Shown here piece after piece: positions 1 through 10,000 of a stretch of DNA of 64,000 nt. Position 1 is the first letter of the stretch; each line of letters starts with the position of its first letter. The notes beneath the pieces are model-generated. The model did not search any database, was not told where the DNA came from, and saw only the letters and a program-made list of their open reading frames with translations. Source of the DNA: Brevibacillus laterosporus (lineage in GTDB: Bacteria > Bacillota > Bacilli > Brevibacillales > Brevibacillaceae). The DNA is taken from the NCBI RefSeq assembly GCF_030489605.1, contig NZ_JAUKFY010000001.1:124001-188000 (forward strand). Direction: 5' to 3'. A program made the position numbers and the translations under genes.

Positions 1-2
1 GC

Positions 3-1448
3 AGTAAAAACAAACAAGCTGAAATTATTGACATAAAGAAGGTTGACAAGAAAAGCTTCGCCCCGGCTTTATATGATCTAACCGAGTTACAACGCGATGC
101 GAATAAGCGGTTTGGTTTTTCTGCAAAGGAAACCCTCTCCATTATGCAAGGGCTGTACGAAACACATAAGGTACTCACATACCCCCGGACAGATTCTCGC
201 TATTTGACGTCAGATATTATCGAAACATTGCCTGATCGATTGAGAGCGATTTCCGTTAAGCCATACACTCCGTTTGCAGCTAAGCTGTTAAAGCAACCGA
301 TTCGAGCGGGTAAACATGTAGTGGATAATAGCAAGGTATCCGATCACCATGCGATTATTCCAACTGAACAAACCGTACTGATGAATAAGCTTAGCGATAA
401 GGAACGTAAAATTTATGACCTTGTGGTAAAACGCTTTCTGGCTGTGCTATATCAGCCCTTTGAATATGAACAAATTAGTATTCGTGCCCGAATTGGCAAC
501 GAGGAATTTCTAGCAAAAGGGAAGACGATCACGAGTCAGGGCTGGAAGGAAATATACGATAACCACTATGATGAAGAGGATCAAGGAGATGGATTAAAAG
601 AACAGCTCTTACCAAAGCTTGCGCAAGGTGAGCAACTATCTGTACAAACCATTTCTCTTACAAAAGGGGAAACAAAACCTCCAGAGCCATTTACGGAGGC
701 TACACTCCTTTCTGCTATGGAGAATCCTGTCCGTTATATGGGACAGGTTGATAAGCAGCTAGCCAAAACATTAGGTGAGACAGGTGGATTAGGAACTGTT
801 GCTACTCGCGCCGATATTATTGAAAAATTGTTTAATAGTTTCCTCATTGAAAAGCGCGGCAAGCATATTCATATTACTTCTAAAGGAAAGCAATTACTTG
901 AGCTTGTGCCAGAAGAACTTCGCTCCCCGGCTCTTACTGCTGAATGGGAAGTGAAGCTTGGAGCGATCTCTAAAGGAAGCTTAGCGAAAAACAGCTTCAT
1001 ACAGGAAATGAAGAAGTATGCCGAGCAAATCGTCCAACAGATTAAATGTAGTGAGCAAAAATTTCGTCATGACAATCTGACTCGCTCTAAATGCCCGGAT
1101 TGCGGAAAGCTGATGCTTGAGGTAAATGGCAAAAAAGGAAAAATGTTAGTTTGTCAAGATCGTGAGTGCGGCCATCGTAAGGCAGTATCCAAGGTTACAA
1201 ATGCTAGATGCCCGCAATGTCGAAAGAAGATGGAGATGCGTGGGGAAGGAGAAGGAAAGATATTCGTATGCAAATGCGGACATCGTGAAAAATTGTCAAC
1301 GTTTAACGACAGACGCAGCAAGGAGAAACAGACGAATGTTTCGAAACGAGATGTAGCGCAGTATATGAAAAAACAGCAACGAGACCAAGAAAGCTTAGGC
1401 AATCCAGCCTTAATGGAGGCATTAAAGAAATTTAAGCTAGATCAATAA
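3..1448 (+). CDS. topB: DNA topoisomerase III, 3' part
   Basis: Type IA topoisomerase that relaxes and decatenates DNA through a transient 5'-phosphotyrosine bond. The gene is cut by the window edge: the reading frame is open from base 3, well before the first internal ATG at 144, so about 480 C-terminal residues are present of an expected ~700 or more. The catalytic tyrosine lies in the LTYPRTDSRYL motif (Tyr codon 180-182), the usual context in this family. The C-terminus carries two Cys-rich ribbons (CPDCGK...CGHRK and CPQCRK...CGHREK), typical of Bacillus-type TopB. It is a housekeeping gene that marks the left border of the biosynthetic locus and is separated from it by a strong terminator. 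The family assignment is secure. Confidence 0.93.
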   Translation, partial: SKNKQAEIIDIKKVDKKSFAPALYDLTELQRDANKRFGFSAKETLSIMQGLYETHKVLTYPRTDSRYLTSDIIETLPDRLRAISVKPYTPFAAKLLKQPIRAGKHVVDNSKVSDHHAIIPTEQTVLMNKLSDKERKIYDLVVKRFLAVLYQPFEYEQISIRARIGNEEFLAKGKTITSQGWKEIYDNHYDEEDQGDGLKEQLLPKLAQGEQLSVQTISLTKGETKPPEPFTEATLLSAMENPVRYMGQVDKQLAKTLGETGGLGTVATRADIIEKLFNSFLIEKRGKHIHITSKGKQLLELVPEELRSPALTAEWEVKLGAISKGSLAKNSFIQEMKKYAEQIVQQIKCSEQKFRHDNLTRSKCPDCGKLMLEVNGKKGKMLVCQDRECGHRKAVSKVTNARCPQCRKKMEMRGEGEGKIFVCKCGHREKLSTFNDRRSKEKQTNVSKRDVAQYMKKQQRDQESLGNPALMEALKKFKLDQ

Positions 1449-1482
1449 GTCATTTTATGAGAAATGATATGCTCGAAAATAA

Positions 1483-1530
1483 GGCGCCCTCTCTCTTTAT
1501 TAGGCAAGAGAAAGGGCGCCTATTTCGGCT
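1483..1530 (+). terminator. Intrinsic terminator of topB
   Basis: A 15-bp stem with one mismatch (arms 1483-1497 and 1506-1520, beginning GGCGCC and ending GGCGCC) closes a short loop and is followed by a T-rich stretch. It lies about 35 bases after the topB stop codon. Confidence 0.85.
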
Positions 1531-1733
1531 TCTTTTTCATATATGGAAAAAGGAATTACCAAAATATGATGTAAATTTCAGATTTTATTATTTTTATGTT
1601 AAGAGACCTTGAAAGAAGTACATGTATTTACTTTATTCATAAACTAAATCGAAAATGAGATCATAATATCCCATAAAATGTTAACGTTTTTATATCTTGG
1701 AAAACGTAGAGTCGAGAACACTGTTCACTATAC

Positions 1734-1796
1734 AAGAAGGCTATGGATACGAGCTTTTACGGCTATTTTTGCTATTTAAAAACGCCTTCTTTTTTT
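1734..1796 (+). terminator. Possible terminator or attenuator upstream of the NRPS promoter
   Basis: An 8-bp perfect inverted repeat (AAGAAGGC at 1734-1741, GCCTTCTT at 1784-1791) is followed by a T tract. The 42-base loop is long for an intrinsic terminator, so this is only a candidate. Confidence 0.35.
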
Positions 1797-1961
1797 AGTC
1801 TGATAAAAAACAGTAATGAACTGAAAAAATAACAATAATTTGATTGATAAATAACATTGTTACTAATTCATCGGAAACAACATCATTATTTTTACATAAT
1901 AAAAACATAATAATAAAATGTGATAGAAAAATATTGAAGAAAATGTCCATTATTGGTAGTA

Positions 1962-1996
1962 TTGAAAAATAAACCTGTAATTTTATGTATTATAAT
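1962..1996 (+). promoter_or_regulatory. Candidate promoter of the NRPS operon
   Basis: A perfect TATAAT at 1991-1996 lies about 130 bases before the chosen start codon. The nearest TTGAAA (1962-1967) is 23 bases upstream, too far for a standard sigma-A promoter, so the -35 box is uncertain and an activator may be needed. Initiation near 2003 would place the hairpin at 2008-2045 at the very 5' end of the message. Confidence 0.35.
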
Positions 1997-2007
1997 GCAA
2001 TTTTTTG

Positions 2008-2045
2008 TCGCATGATTGCTAGCGTAAATGTTAGCGATGATGTGA
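2008..2045 (+). promoter_or_regulatory. Leader hairpin at the 5' end of the NRPS transcript
   Basis: The arms 2008-2023 and 2030-2045 pair over about 15 positions (TCGCAT with ATGTGA, TTGCTAGC with GTTAGCGA) with a single G/G mismatch and a few G-U pairs around a 6-base loop. No T tract follows, so it is not a terminator. A 5' stabilising stem or a regulatory RNA structure fits better. Confidence 0.5.
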
Positions 2046-2123
2046 GCAAATCGGTATCTGTTACAACCAAATTTGATTCAAAATGTTTCGTTTTTTATTT
2101 TAAAAGACAAAGAGGTGGTCCTG

Positions 2124-4049
2124 ATGGATTTATCTACATTAAATTTTTTGGGTGAAACAGAAAAGCATAAGTTATTGAATCAATTCAATGATACGGACGC
2201 TAATTTTCCTCAGGAGATGACCATTCATGGGCTGTTTGAAAAGCAAGTCCAAGAAAGACCGAATCAAACTGCAGTAATTTTTAATGAACAAAGTATGACG
2301 TATAAAGAAATTAATGAACGAGCCAATCAAGTAGCACATAGCTTACGGAAGCATGGAGTTGCTCCAGATGAGATTGTTGGAATTCTAGCAGATCGCAACA
2401 TGGACATGCTTATTTCCATTCTCGGTGTATTGAAGGCTGGAGCTGCTTATATGCCTATTGATCCTACATACCCTACAGAACGTATTCTTTATATGATCAA
2501 TGATAGCCAGACCAAAATTGTCTTAGCTGAACATAGAGAGATGGTTCCGGAAGGCTGTAATGCAGAGCTGATCCTCTTGCACGACAGCGCCCTTTTAAAC
2601 GAGGAGACGTCTGATCTAGAGCATGTAAATAAGCCTGAGGATTTGGCCTATATTATCTATACATCAGGTTCTACTGGTAAACCAAAAGGGGTTATGATTG
2701 AACATCGCAATGTCATTCGCTTGCTCTTTAATGACAGAAATTTATTTGATTTTACCAGTGATGATGTCTGGACCGTTTTTCATTCGTTCTGTTTTGACTT
2801 CTCTGTTTGGGAGATGTATGGGGCTTTACTGTATGGAGGAAAAATCGTTCTCGTTTCTTTTGAGATAGCCAGAGATCCTCATGCCTTCCGAAATTTACTT
2901 CAGGAGCAAAAGGTTACGATTTTAAATCAAACTCCTACAGCTTTTTATCAGCTCTCGTCTGAAGAAATGCAGCGCTCAGACAGCAGTTTATCCATTCGTA
3001 AAGTCATTTTTGGTGGAGAAGCGTTGACACCATCGCAGTTGAAAGCATGGAAACAAAAATATCCAAATACAGCCTTGATTAATATGTACGGTATTACAGA
3101 AACAACTGTTCATGTGACTTATAAGGAGTTCCAATTACATGATACGGACAGCACTGTCAGCAATATCGGAAAGCCTATTCCAACGCTTAGAACCTACGTT
3201 TTAGATTCCAAGAGAAACCTAGCTCCAATTGGGGTGAAAGGTGAACTGTATGTGAGCGGCAAGGGAGTAGCTCGTGGTTATTTAAACAAACCCGAATTAA
3301 CTGAAGAACGGTTTATGGATAACCCGTTTGTCCCCGGAGAAAGAATGTATCGCACAGGAGATCTAGCTAGATGGCTACCTGAAGGAGAGCTAGAATACCT
3401 GGGCAGGATTGACCATCAGGTAAAAATCAGGGGCTATCGCATTGAACTCGGAGAAATAGAAGCCGAGCTATTAAAGCAAAAAGGTATTAAAGAAGCAATA
3501 GTTTTAGTTACAAATGATAAAGATGCACAACCACAATTACATGCCTATATAACATCTACGGAAGATTTGGCACCAGCAGATCTTCGTAAACAACTTACTG
3601 CAACATTACCCTCTTATATGATTCCGGCTCATTTCATTTTTGTGTCGCAAATGCCTATTACGCCAAATGGAAAAATTGATAAAGAATCACTTCGTAAAAT
3701 AGAACCACAACTTCAAGAAAGCTCTACAGGAACTTATGTAGCTCCACAAACACCTACAGAAAAGCAGTTAGTCCACATATGGGAAGAAAATATTGGAATG
3801 CAACCGATCAGCATAGACGATAATTATTTTGCTCTAGGTGGCGATTCCATCAAAGCGATTAAGCTATTGCATGCTATAAACAAAGAGTTTCAAATTAGTT
3901 TCCAAATTGGAGATTTGTATAAGCATGGAACCATTAGAGAAATGGGACAGCAAATCGGTGAAAAAGGCAAGCAATCTAGCAATCAAAAACTGTTGAAGCT
4001 TCAGGAATTGGATCGTTTAAAAGAGAAAATTTTGGGAAGTGAGAAATAG
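2124..4049 (+). CDS. NRPS module 1 (A-T), threonine-activating, precursor of Dhb
   Basis: A 641-residue protein with an adenylation domain (about 40-530; YTSGSTGKPKG near 179, FDFSVWE near 224, NGKIDK near 515) and a carrier domain with phosphopantetheine Ser575 in LGGDSIKAI. The pocket residues read DFWNIGMVHK, the canonical threonine code. There is no condensation domain, so the acyl group must be delivered by a C domain on another protein. The starter synthetase at 51814 ends in one. I chose ATG 2124 over TTG 2073 because AGAGGTGG lies just upstream. The stop codon is two bases before the next start, implying translational coupling. The LGGDS carrier signature usually precedes epimerases, yet none follows here. 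The C-terminal ~60 residues are charged and helical, and probably dock to the next synthetase. Confidence 0.93.
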   Translation: MDLSTLNFLGETEKHKLLNQFNDTDANFPQEMTIHGLFEKQVQERPNQTAVIFNEQSMTYKEINERANQVAHSLRKHGVAPDEIVGILADRNMDMLISILGVLKAGAAYMPIDPTYPTERILYMINDSQTKIVLAEHREMVPEGCNAELILLHDSALLNEETSDLEHVNKPEDLAYIIYTSGSTGKPKGVMIEHRNVIRLLFNDRNLFDFTSDDVWTVFHSFCFDFSVWEMYGALLYGGKIVLVSFEIARDPHAFRNLLQEQKVTILNQTPTAFYQLSSEEMQRSDSSLSIRKVIFGGEALTPSQLKAWKQKYPNTALINMYGITETTVHVTYKEFQLHDTDSTVSNIGKPIPTLRTYVLDSKRNLAPIGVKGELYVSGKGVARGYLNKPELTEERFMDNPFVPGERMYRTGDLARWLPEGELEYLGRIDHQVKIRGYRIELGEIEAELLKQKGIKEAIVLVTNDKDAQPQLHAYITSTEDLAPADLRKQLTATLPSYMIPAHFIFVSQMPITPNGKIDKESLRKIEPQLQESSTGTYVAPQTPTEKQLVHIWEENIGMQPISIDDNYFALGGDSIKAIKLLHAINKEFQISFQIGDLYKHGTIREMGQQIGEKGKQSSNQKLLKLQELDRLKEKILGSEK

Positions 4050-4051
4050 TC

Positions 4052-7000
4052 ATGTCGGATAAGCTAAGCAATTCTAAAGACTTATTTCCAATGAGCGATA
4101 TACAGCTAGGGATGGTCTACCATTCGTTAAAACATGTACACGAAGCTGTATATCATGATCAATTTGTTTATCAGATAGATGATGATTCATTTGATGTTCA
4201 TGTGCTGGAGCAAGCGATGAGAATGATGGTTGATAAGCATGACATCTTAAAAACCAGCTTTCATATCGAAGAATTTTCCACCCCAGTTCAGGTAGTGCAC
4301 CAAGAGGTTTCTGTTCGAATTGACGAGACAGACATTACCCATCTGGGAGAAAAACAAAAAGAACATATCCATCAATATTTGGCACAGGATCGTCAATCTC
4401 CTTTTGATGTAACAACGGCTCCTTTATGGAGAATGAGAGTTTTTAAACTTAATGCAAGCCAAGTTGCTCTAGTCTGGATCTTTCATCATGCTATCTTGGA
4501 CGGATGGAGTGTTGCATCTTTTATTACGGAGTTAATTGATGTTTATTTCAAATTAAAGCAAAAAACTTGCACTTTGGAGCCCTTGCATACTACCTATAAG
4601 GATTATGTGATTGATCAGATGCTATTATCGGAGCAAAATGAGCTCCGTGAATATTGGATAGAAGAATTAAAAGATTACAAACGGCTGCAGCTCCCAGTGA
4701 CAGTGGATGAAAATGGCGGTGCTCATGTTACCATTGTTGAGAAGCTGGACCCTCAAATCATAAATAAATGCAGAGAAATTGCACAAGCTCATCACATTCC
4801 ATTAAAGACCCTATGCCTAACAGCCTTTCTTTCTATGATGCATATGATTTCTTATGAGAGAGACCTCACTGTGGGATTGATTGAGAACAATCGACCAATT
4901 ATAGAAGATGCTGAAAAGGTGTTGGGATGTTTTCTTAACTCAGTTCCATTCCGTGCCATTATCAAAAAAGATATGAGCTACAGAGAGCTATTAGAGCAGA
5001 CACAGCAAAAGCTTGTTGAGATAAAAACCTATGGAAGGCTATCCTTTGCAAAGATTATTGAAGCAATTGGCGATGCGGGAAGCGAACGTAATCCAGTTTT
5101 TGACTGTCTTTTTAACTTTGTCGATTTCCATGTATTTAAAGGGATAAAGGATCATAAAGTAAAGTTTTGGTTAGACGGATATGAAAAAACAAACACCATG
5201 TTTGATTTTTCTGTTTCGACCACAATGGATGACTATTTTGTTCGGGTTGTATCAGCACTGCCAGAAGAAGATACCGTAAAGCTAATTAAATATTATCAAA
5301 GAATTTTAGAAAAGATCACTCTTCACATAGATGAAAAAATAGATAAACGATCTATTCTTGATGAAAAAGAAAGCCGCTTGCTGCTAGAGGAATGGAATCA
5401 AACGTCAGTTGATTATCCGGACAAGCAAACATTGCATAAGCGGTTTGAAGAGCAGGTAGCCAAAAATGAAGATCAGGTGGCGCTTGAATACGAGGATAAA
5501 AAGCTTACCTATAAGGAATTGAACGCTAAAGCCAATCAATTGGCACGTGTCTTACAGAAGCATAATGCGCTGCCAACTCAGGTAGTTGGTCTGATTGCAG
5601 AGCGTTCTCTAGAGATGATAATAGGCATTCTGGGGATATTAAAAGCAGGTGGAGCTTATATGCCTATTGATCCTACGTATCCTGCGGAGCGTATCCAATA
5701 TATGCTCGAAGATAGCCGATCCTATCTCTTGCTTGTACAAAAAGCGGAAATGATTCCGGCCCATTATCAGGGTGAAGTACTTATCCTGACAGAGGAACTT
5801 TGGGCAGATGAGACCACAGAGAACCTGGAATTAGTCAATCAGCCGCAGGATGTTGCCAATATCATGTATACATCTGGGACAACAGGAAAGCCAAAAGGCA
5901 TCCTGATCACTCATCGAAACATTATGACTACCATAATCAACAATGGCTATATTGATATTTTTTCAACAGATCGAATATTGCAAATATCTAACTATGCTTT
6001 TGACGGTTCTACCTTTGATATATACAGTGCTTTGCTAAACGGAGCTACTCTCGTGCTGGTACCCAAGCAAACATTAATGAATACGACCGATCTGTTAGCA
6101 ATCATAAAAGATAGCAACATCACGGTAGCATTAATGACAACTTCTCTATTTAACACGTTGGTTGATCTTGATGTAACCAGCTTCCAAAATACACGTAAGG
6201 TTTTATTCGGTGGGGAAAAGGCTTCATTTAAGCATGTAGAAAAAGTATTAGATTATTTGGGTGAAGGGCGCCTGATAAATGGATATGGTCCGACAGAAAC
6301 AACGGTGTTCGCTACTACCTATACAGTCGATAACACGATTAAAAAGCTGGGAAGTGTCCCGATCGGTCGTCCTTTGAACAACACTTCGGCATATATTTTT
6401 GGATTAGATGACCAATTACAACCGCTTGGAGTACCAGGGGAGTTATGTGTAGCCGGAGAATGTATTTCGCCTGGATATCTTAATCGTTCCGACTTAACGG
6501 CAGACAAATTTGTTGATAATCCACTTAAACCAGGTGAGAGAATGTACCGTACAGGTGACCTGGTTCGTTGGCTGCCTGAAGGTGTCATGGAATACATGGG
6601 GCGGATTGATGAACAGGTCAAGATCCGTGGACATCGCATCGAGCTAGGGGAGATTGAGACAAAGCTGCTTGAGCATCCTTCGATTCGAGAAACAGTGCTG
6701 GTGGCTAAACAGGATGCAAATGGCCATTCTTTTTTAGGTGCGTATCTTGTTACAGATAACTTCTGCCCTGTAACGGAACTGCGGAATTATCTGATGGAAA
6801 CCCTGCCAGAATATATGATTCCTTCTTATTTTATCGAATTGGATAGCTTGCCGCTTACTTCAAATGGAAAAGTGGACAAGCGAGCATTGCCTGAACCGGA
6901 ATCTCAGGCATTACACGCATATACCATGCCGGAGAATGAGACGGAAGAAAAATTGGTTCAGCTGTTCCAGGAGGTTATGGATGTAGAGCGTGTTGGTACC

Positions 7001-10000
7001 CAAGACAGCTTTTATGAATTAGGCGGTCATTCTCTAAAAGCAATGCTTTTGGTTTCGCGAATTCATAAGGATTTTGGCATAAAGGTACCTTTGAAGGAAG
7101 TGTTCAGTCGTCCGACCGTGAAGGAATTGGCTGCCTATCTGACTGGGTCAGAAGAAGCAAACTATATTGAAATTGGAGCAGCAGAAGAGAAACCATACTA
7201 TCCAGTTACTGCCGCCCAAAAACGGATGTATATCGCCCAGCAATGGGAGGATGAGGAAGCAACTAGCAGTTATCACATGCCGTTTATGATGGAAATCACA
7301 GGGCCTCTTCAAGTGGAAAGGCTGCAACAAACAGTAAAGAGTCTTGTGGCAAGGCATGAGTCGTTGCGGACATCATTTCATATGATCGATGAAGTACTGA
7401 TGCAAAAGATACATGAGGATGTATTGTGGGATTTAGACATTGATATCGAGTCAGTTGTAGCTTCAGAGCAAGAAATTGATGAAAAAATGTTCCGCTTCCT
7501 CCGCAAATTTGATTTGAGTCAAGCTCCTCTCTTTAGAGCTAAGCTAATTCGTGTCAATGCCAGTCGGCATGTGCTGCTATTAGATATGCATCATATTATT
7601 TCGGATGGATTTTCATACCAGATATTTTTTGATGAGCTTACCAAGCTGTATCAGGGCGAGGAATTGCCACCTCTCCAAATACAATATAAGGATTATGCCG
7701 TTTGGCAGCATTCAAAGGAACAACAGAAGCGTTTGCAACAGCAAGAGGAATATTGGCTAGGTCAATTCCAAGGGGAAATTCCTGTTCTGGAGTTGCCTAC
7801 GGATTATCAGCGACCGGTTGATAAACAGTTTGCTGGAGCATTATTCACCCACGGGTTATCTGTTGATCTAACAGAGAAGCTGAGAAAATTAGCGATTAAG
7901 GAAAAAACGACGTTATATACCGTACTGCTGACGGTCTATAACATTCTATTGACCAAATATACAAGTCAAGAGGATCTCATCGTAGGTACACCGATTGCTG
8001 GACGTCCACATGCTGATTTAGACAGAGTATTTGGGATGTTTGTAAACACGCTGGCGATCAGAACAGCCCCAAAAGCGGAGCATTCCTTCTTAGCGTATCT
8101 CTCTGCTGTCAAAGAAACCGTGCTAGGAGCTTATCAAAATCCTGACTATCCATTTGAGGAGCTGGTTGAAAAAACACTGGTTCAGCGTGATGTAAGCCGT
8201 AATCCTTTATTCGATGTTATGTTCTCCGTAGAGAAATTACCATCTGCTGTACAGTTCGATGATTTACGTTTCTGCCCGCGTTTATTTGATTGGAAAAAGG
8301 CAAAATTTGACTTGGATTGGACAGTGGTGGAAGGCGAATCATTGGAGGTTTTGGTTGAATATAGCACGAGCTTGTTCGAGCGGGCGAGCATTGAGCGCAT
8401 GGCTAAGCATTTCGAGCATATTTTGGAGCAAATCCTAGATCAGCCAGATCTGTCGATTGCAGAGATTGAATTACTGACTGAGCCAGAAAAACAACAGATT
8501 TTGATTGAATTTAATCAATCAGATAAATCCTTTGACAGAGAAAAAACGATTCAGGAGCAATTTGAAGAATGGGCGGAAAAATCCCCGCATGGCATTGCCC
8601 TAGTCTTTAAAGACAAGCAAATGACCTATCAGGAATTAAATCAACGTGCTAACCAAGTCGCGCATTTATTACGTGCCAATGGGGTTTCAGCAAATGATTT
8701 TATCGGTTTAATGGTAGATCGATCGTTTGAGATGATCATTAGTATGCTAGGTATTTTGAAGGCGGGTGGAGCCTACCTACCTATTGACCCTGATTATCCT
8801 GAGGATCGTATCGATTATATGTTATCTGATAGCAAAGCTAAGATTCTCTTAAAGCAATTTGACCAAACAGCGCCAGCTTCCTTTGAAGGTAAAGTCATCT
8901 CTATTGATACTCCAGAATTGCTAGAGATGGATGTAAAAAATATTTCCAAGGTCAATTGCTCATCCGACTTGGCTTATATCATTTATACATCTGGATCAAC
9001 TGGAAAACCAAAAGGAGTATTGATTAATCATCGATGCGTAATCAATATGCAGCTTACTGCTGAAACCTTTGGTATCTATCCTTCCAGTCGTGTTCTACAG
9101 TTTGCCTCCTTTAGTTTTGATTCATCTGTGGGCGAGATCTTTTATACATTATTAAACGGAGCATGCCTGTATTTGGTAGAAAAGGATTTGCTTTTATCCG
9201 GCAATGAATTTGTGGCATGGCTAAAGAAAAACAGGATTAGCTCGATTCCTTTTATTTCACCATCGGCTCTGCGGATGCTTCCTTATGAGGATTTACCTGA
9301 TCTCGCTTATATAAGTACGGGTGGTGAGGCATTGCCGGCTGACCTAGTTAAAGCGTGGGGAAAAAATCGTGTCTTCCTGAATGCATATGGCCCGACGGAA
9401 ACAACTGTAGATGCCACTGTAGGTATCTGTACACCAGAAGGGAAACCGCATATTGGAAGACCTGTTAAGAACAAAAAGGTCTACGTAGTAAATCGCAGCA
9501 ATCAATTACAGCCGATTGGTGTTCCTGGCGAGCTTTGCATTGGCGGGGAAGGAGTTGCACTTGGCTATCTAAACAGACCTGATCTAACCCAAGAAAAATT
9601 CGTTTCCAATCCGTTTGCCCCGGGTGAGAGAATGTACCGCTCCGGAGACTTAGTCAGATGGCTGCCTGATGGAACAATTGAATATTTCGGAAGATTAGAC
9701 GATCAAGTAAAAATTAGAGGACACCGTATTGAACTAGGAGAGATTGAAACAAGGCTACTCGAGCATCCATCCATTAAAGAAGCAATTGTCATTCCACGCT
9801 CTGATGAGTCAAAGGCTACATATTTATGCAGTTATTTGATTACAGAAGATTCATGGAATGCGGCTGATTTACGTAAGTATTTGAAGGCTTCTTTGCCGGA
9901 GTATATGATACCTTCGTATTTTGTGGAGCTGCAGGAGCTGCCGCTAACACCTAATGGAAAAGTTGATAAAAAAGCATTACCAAAACCAGAAAAGCAAATG

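Larger units (their letters stand above)
1521..2123 (+). other. AT-rich control region upstream of the NRPS operon
   Basis: About 600 bases with no credible gene. It contains a possible second terminator near 1734-1796, long A/T runs, a TATAAT box at 1991-1996, a strong hairpin at 2008-2045 and the ribosome-binding site of the first synthetase (AGAGGTGG at 2111-2118). An in-frame TTG at 2073 could extend the first synthetase, but it lacks a Shine-Dalgarno sequence and the added residues are not typical of the family. High A+T and length suit a region targeted by global regulators (AbrB- or CodY-like), but I could not identify a specific operator. Confidence 0.5.

Noticed and set aside
2073-2123. 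N-terminal extension of the first synthetase from TTG 2073
   Set aside because: No ribosome-binding site before the TTG, and AGAGGTGG sits directly before ATG 2124.
2124-4049. Module 1 as a self-sufficient starter that leaves Thr with a free N-terminus
   Set aside because: Possible from the A-T layout alone, but the free C domain at the end of the 51814-57057 protein and the known acylated products make acylation in trans more likely.
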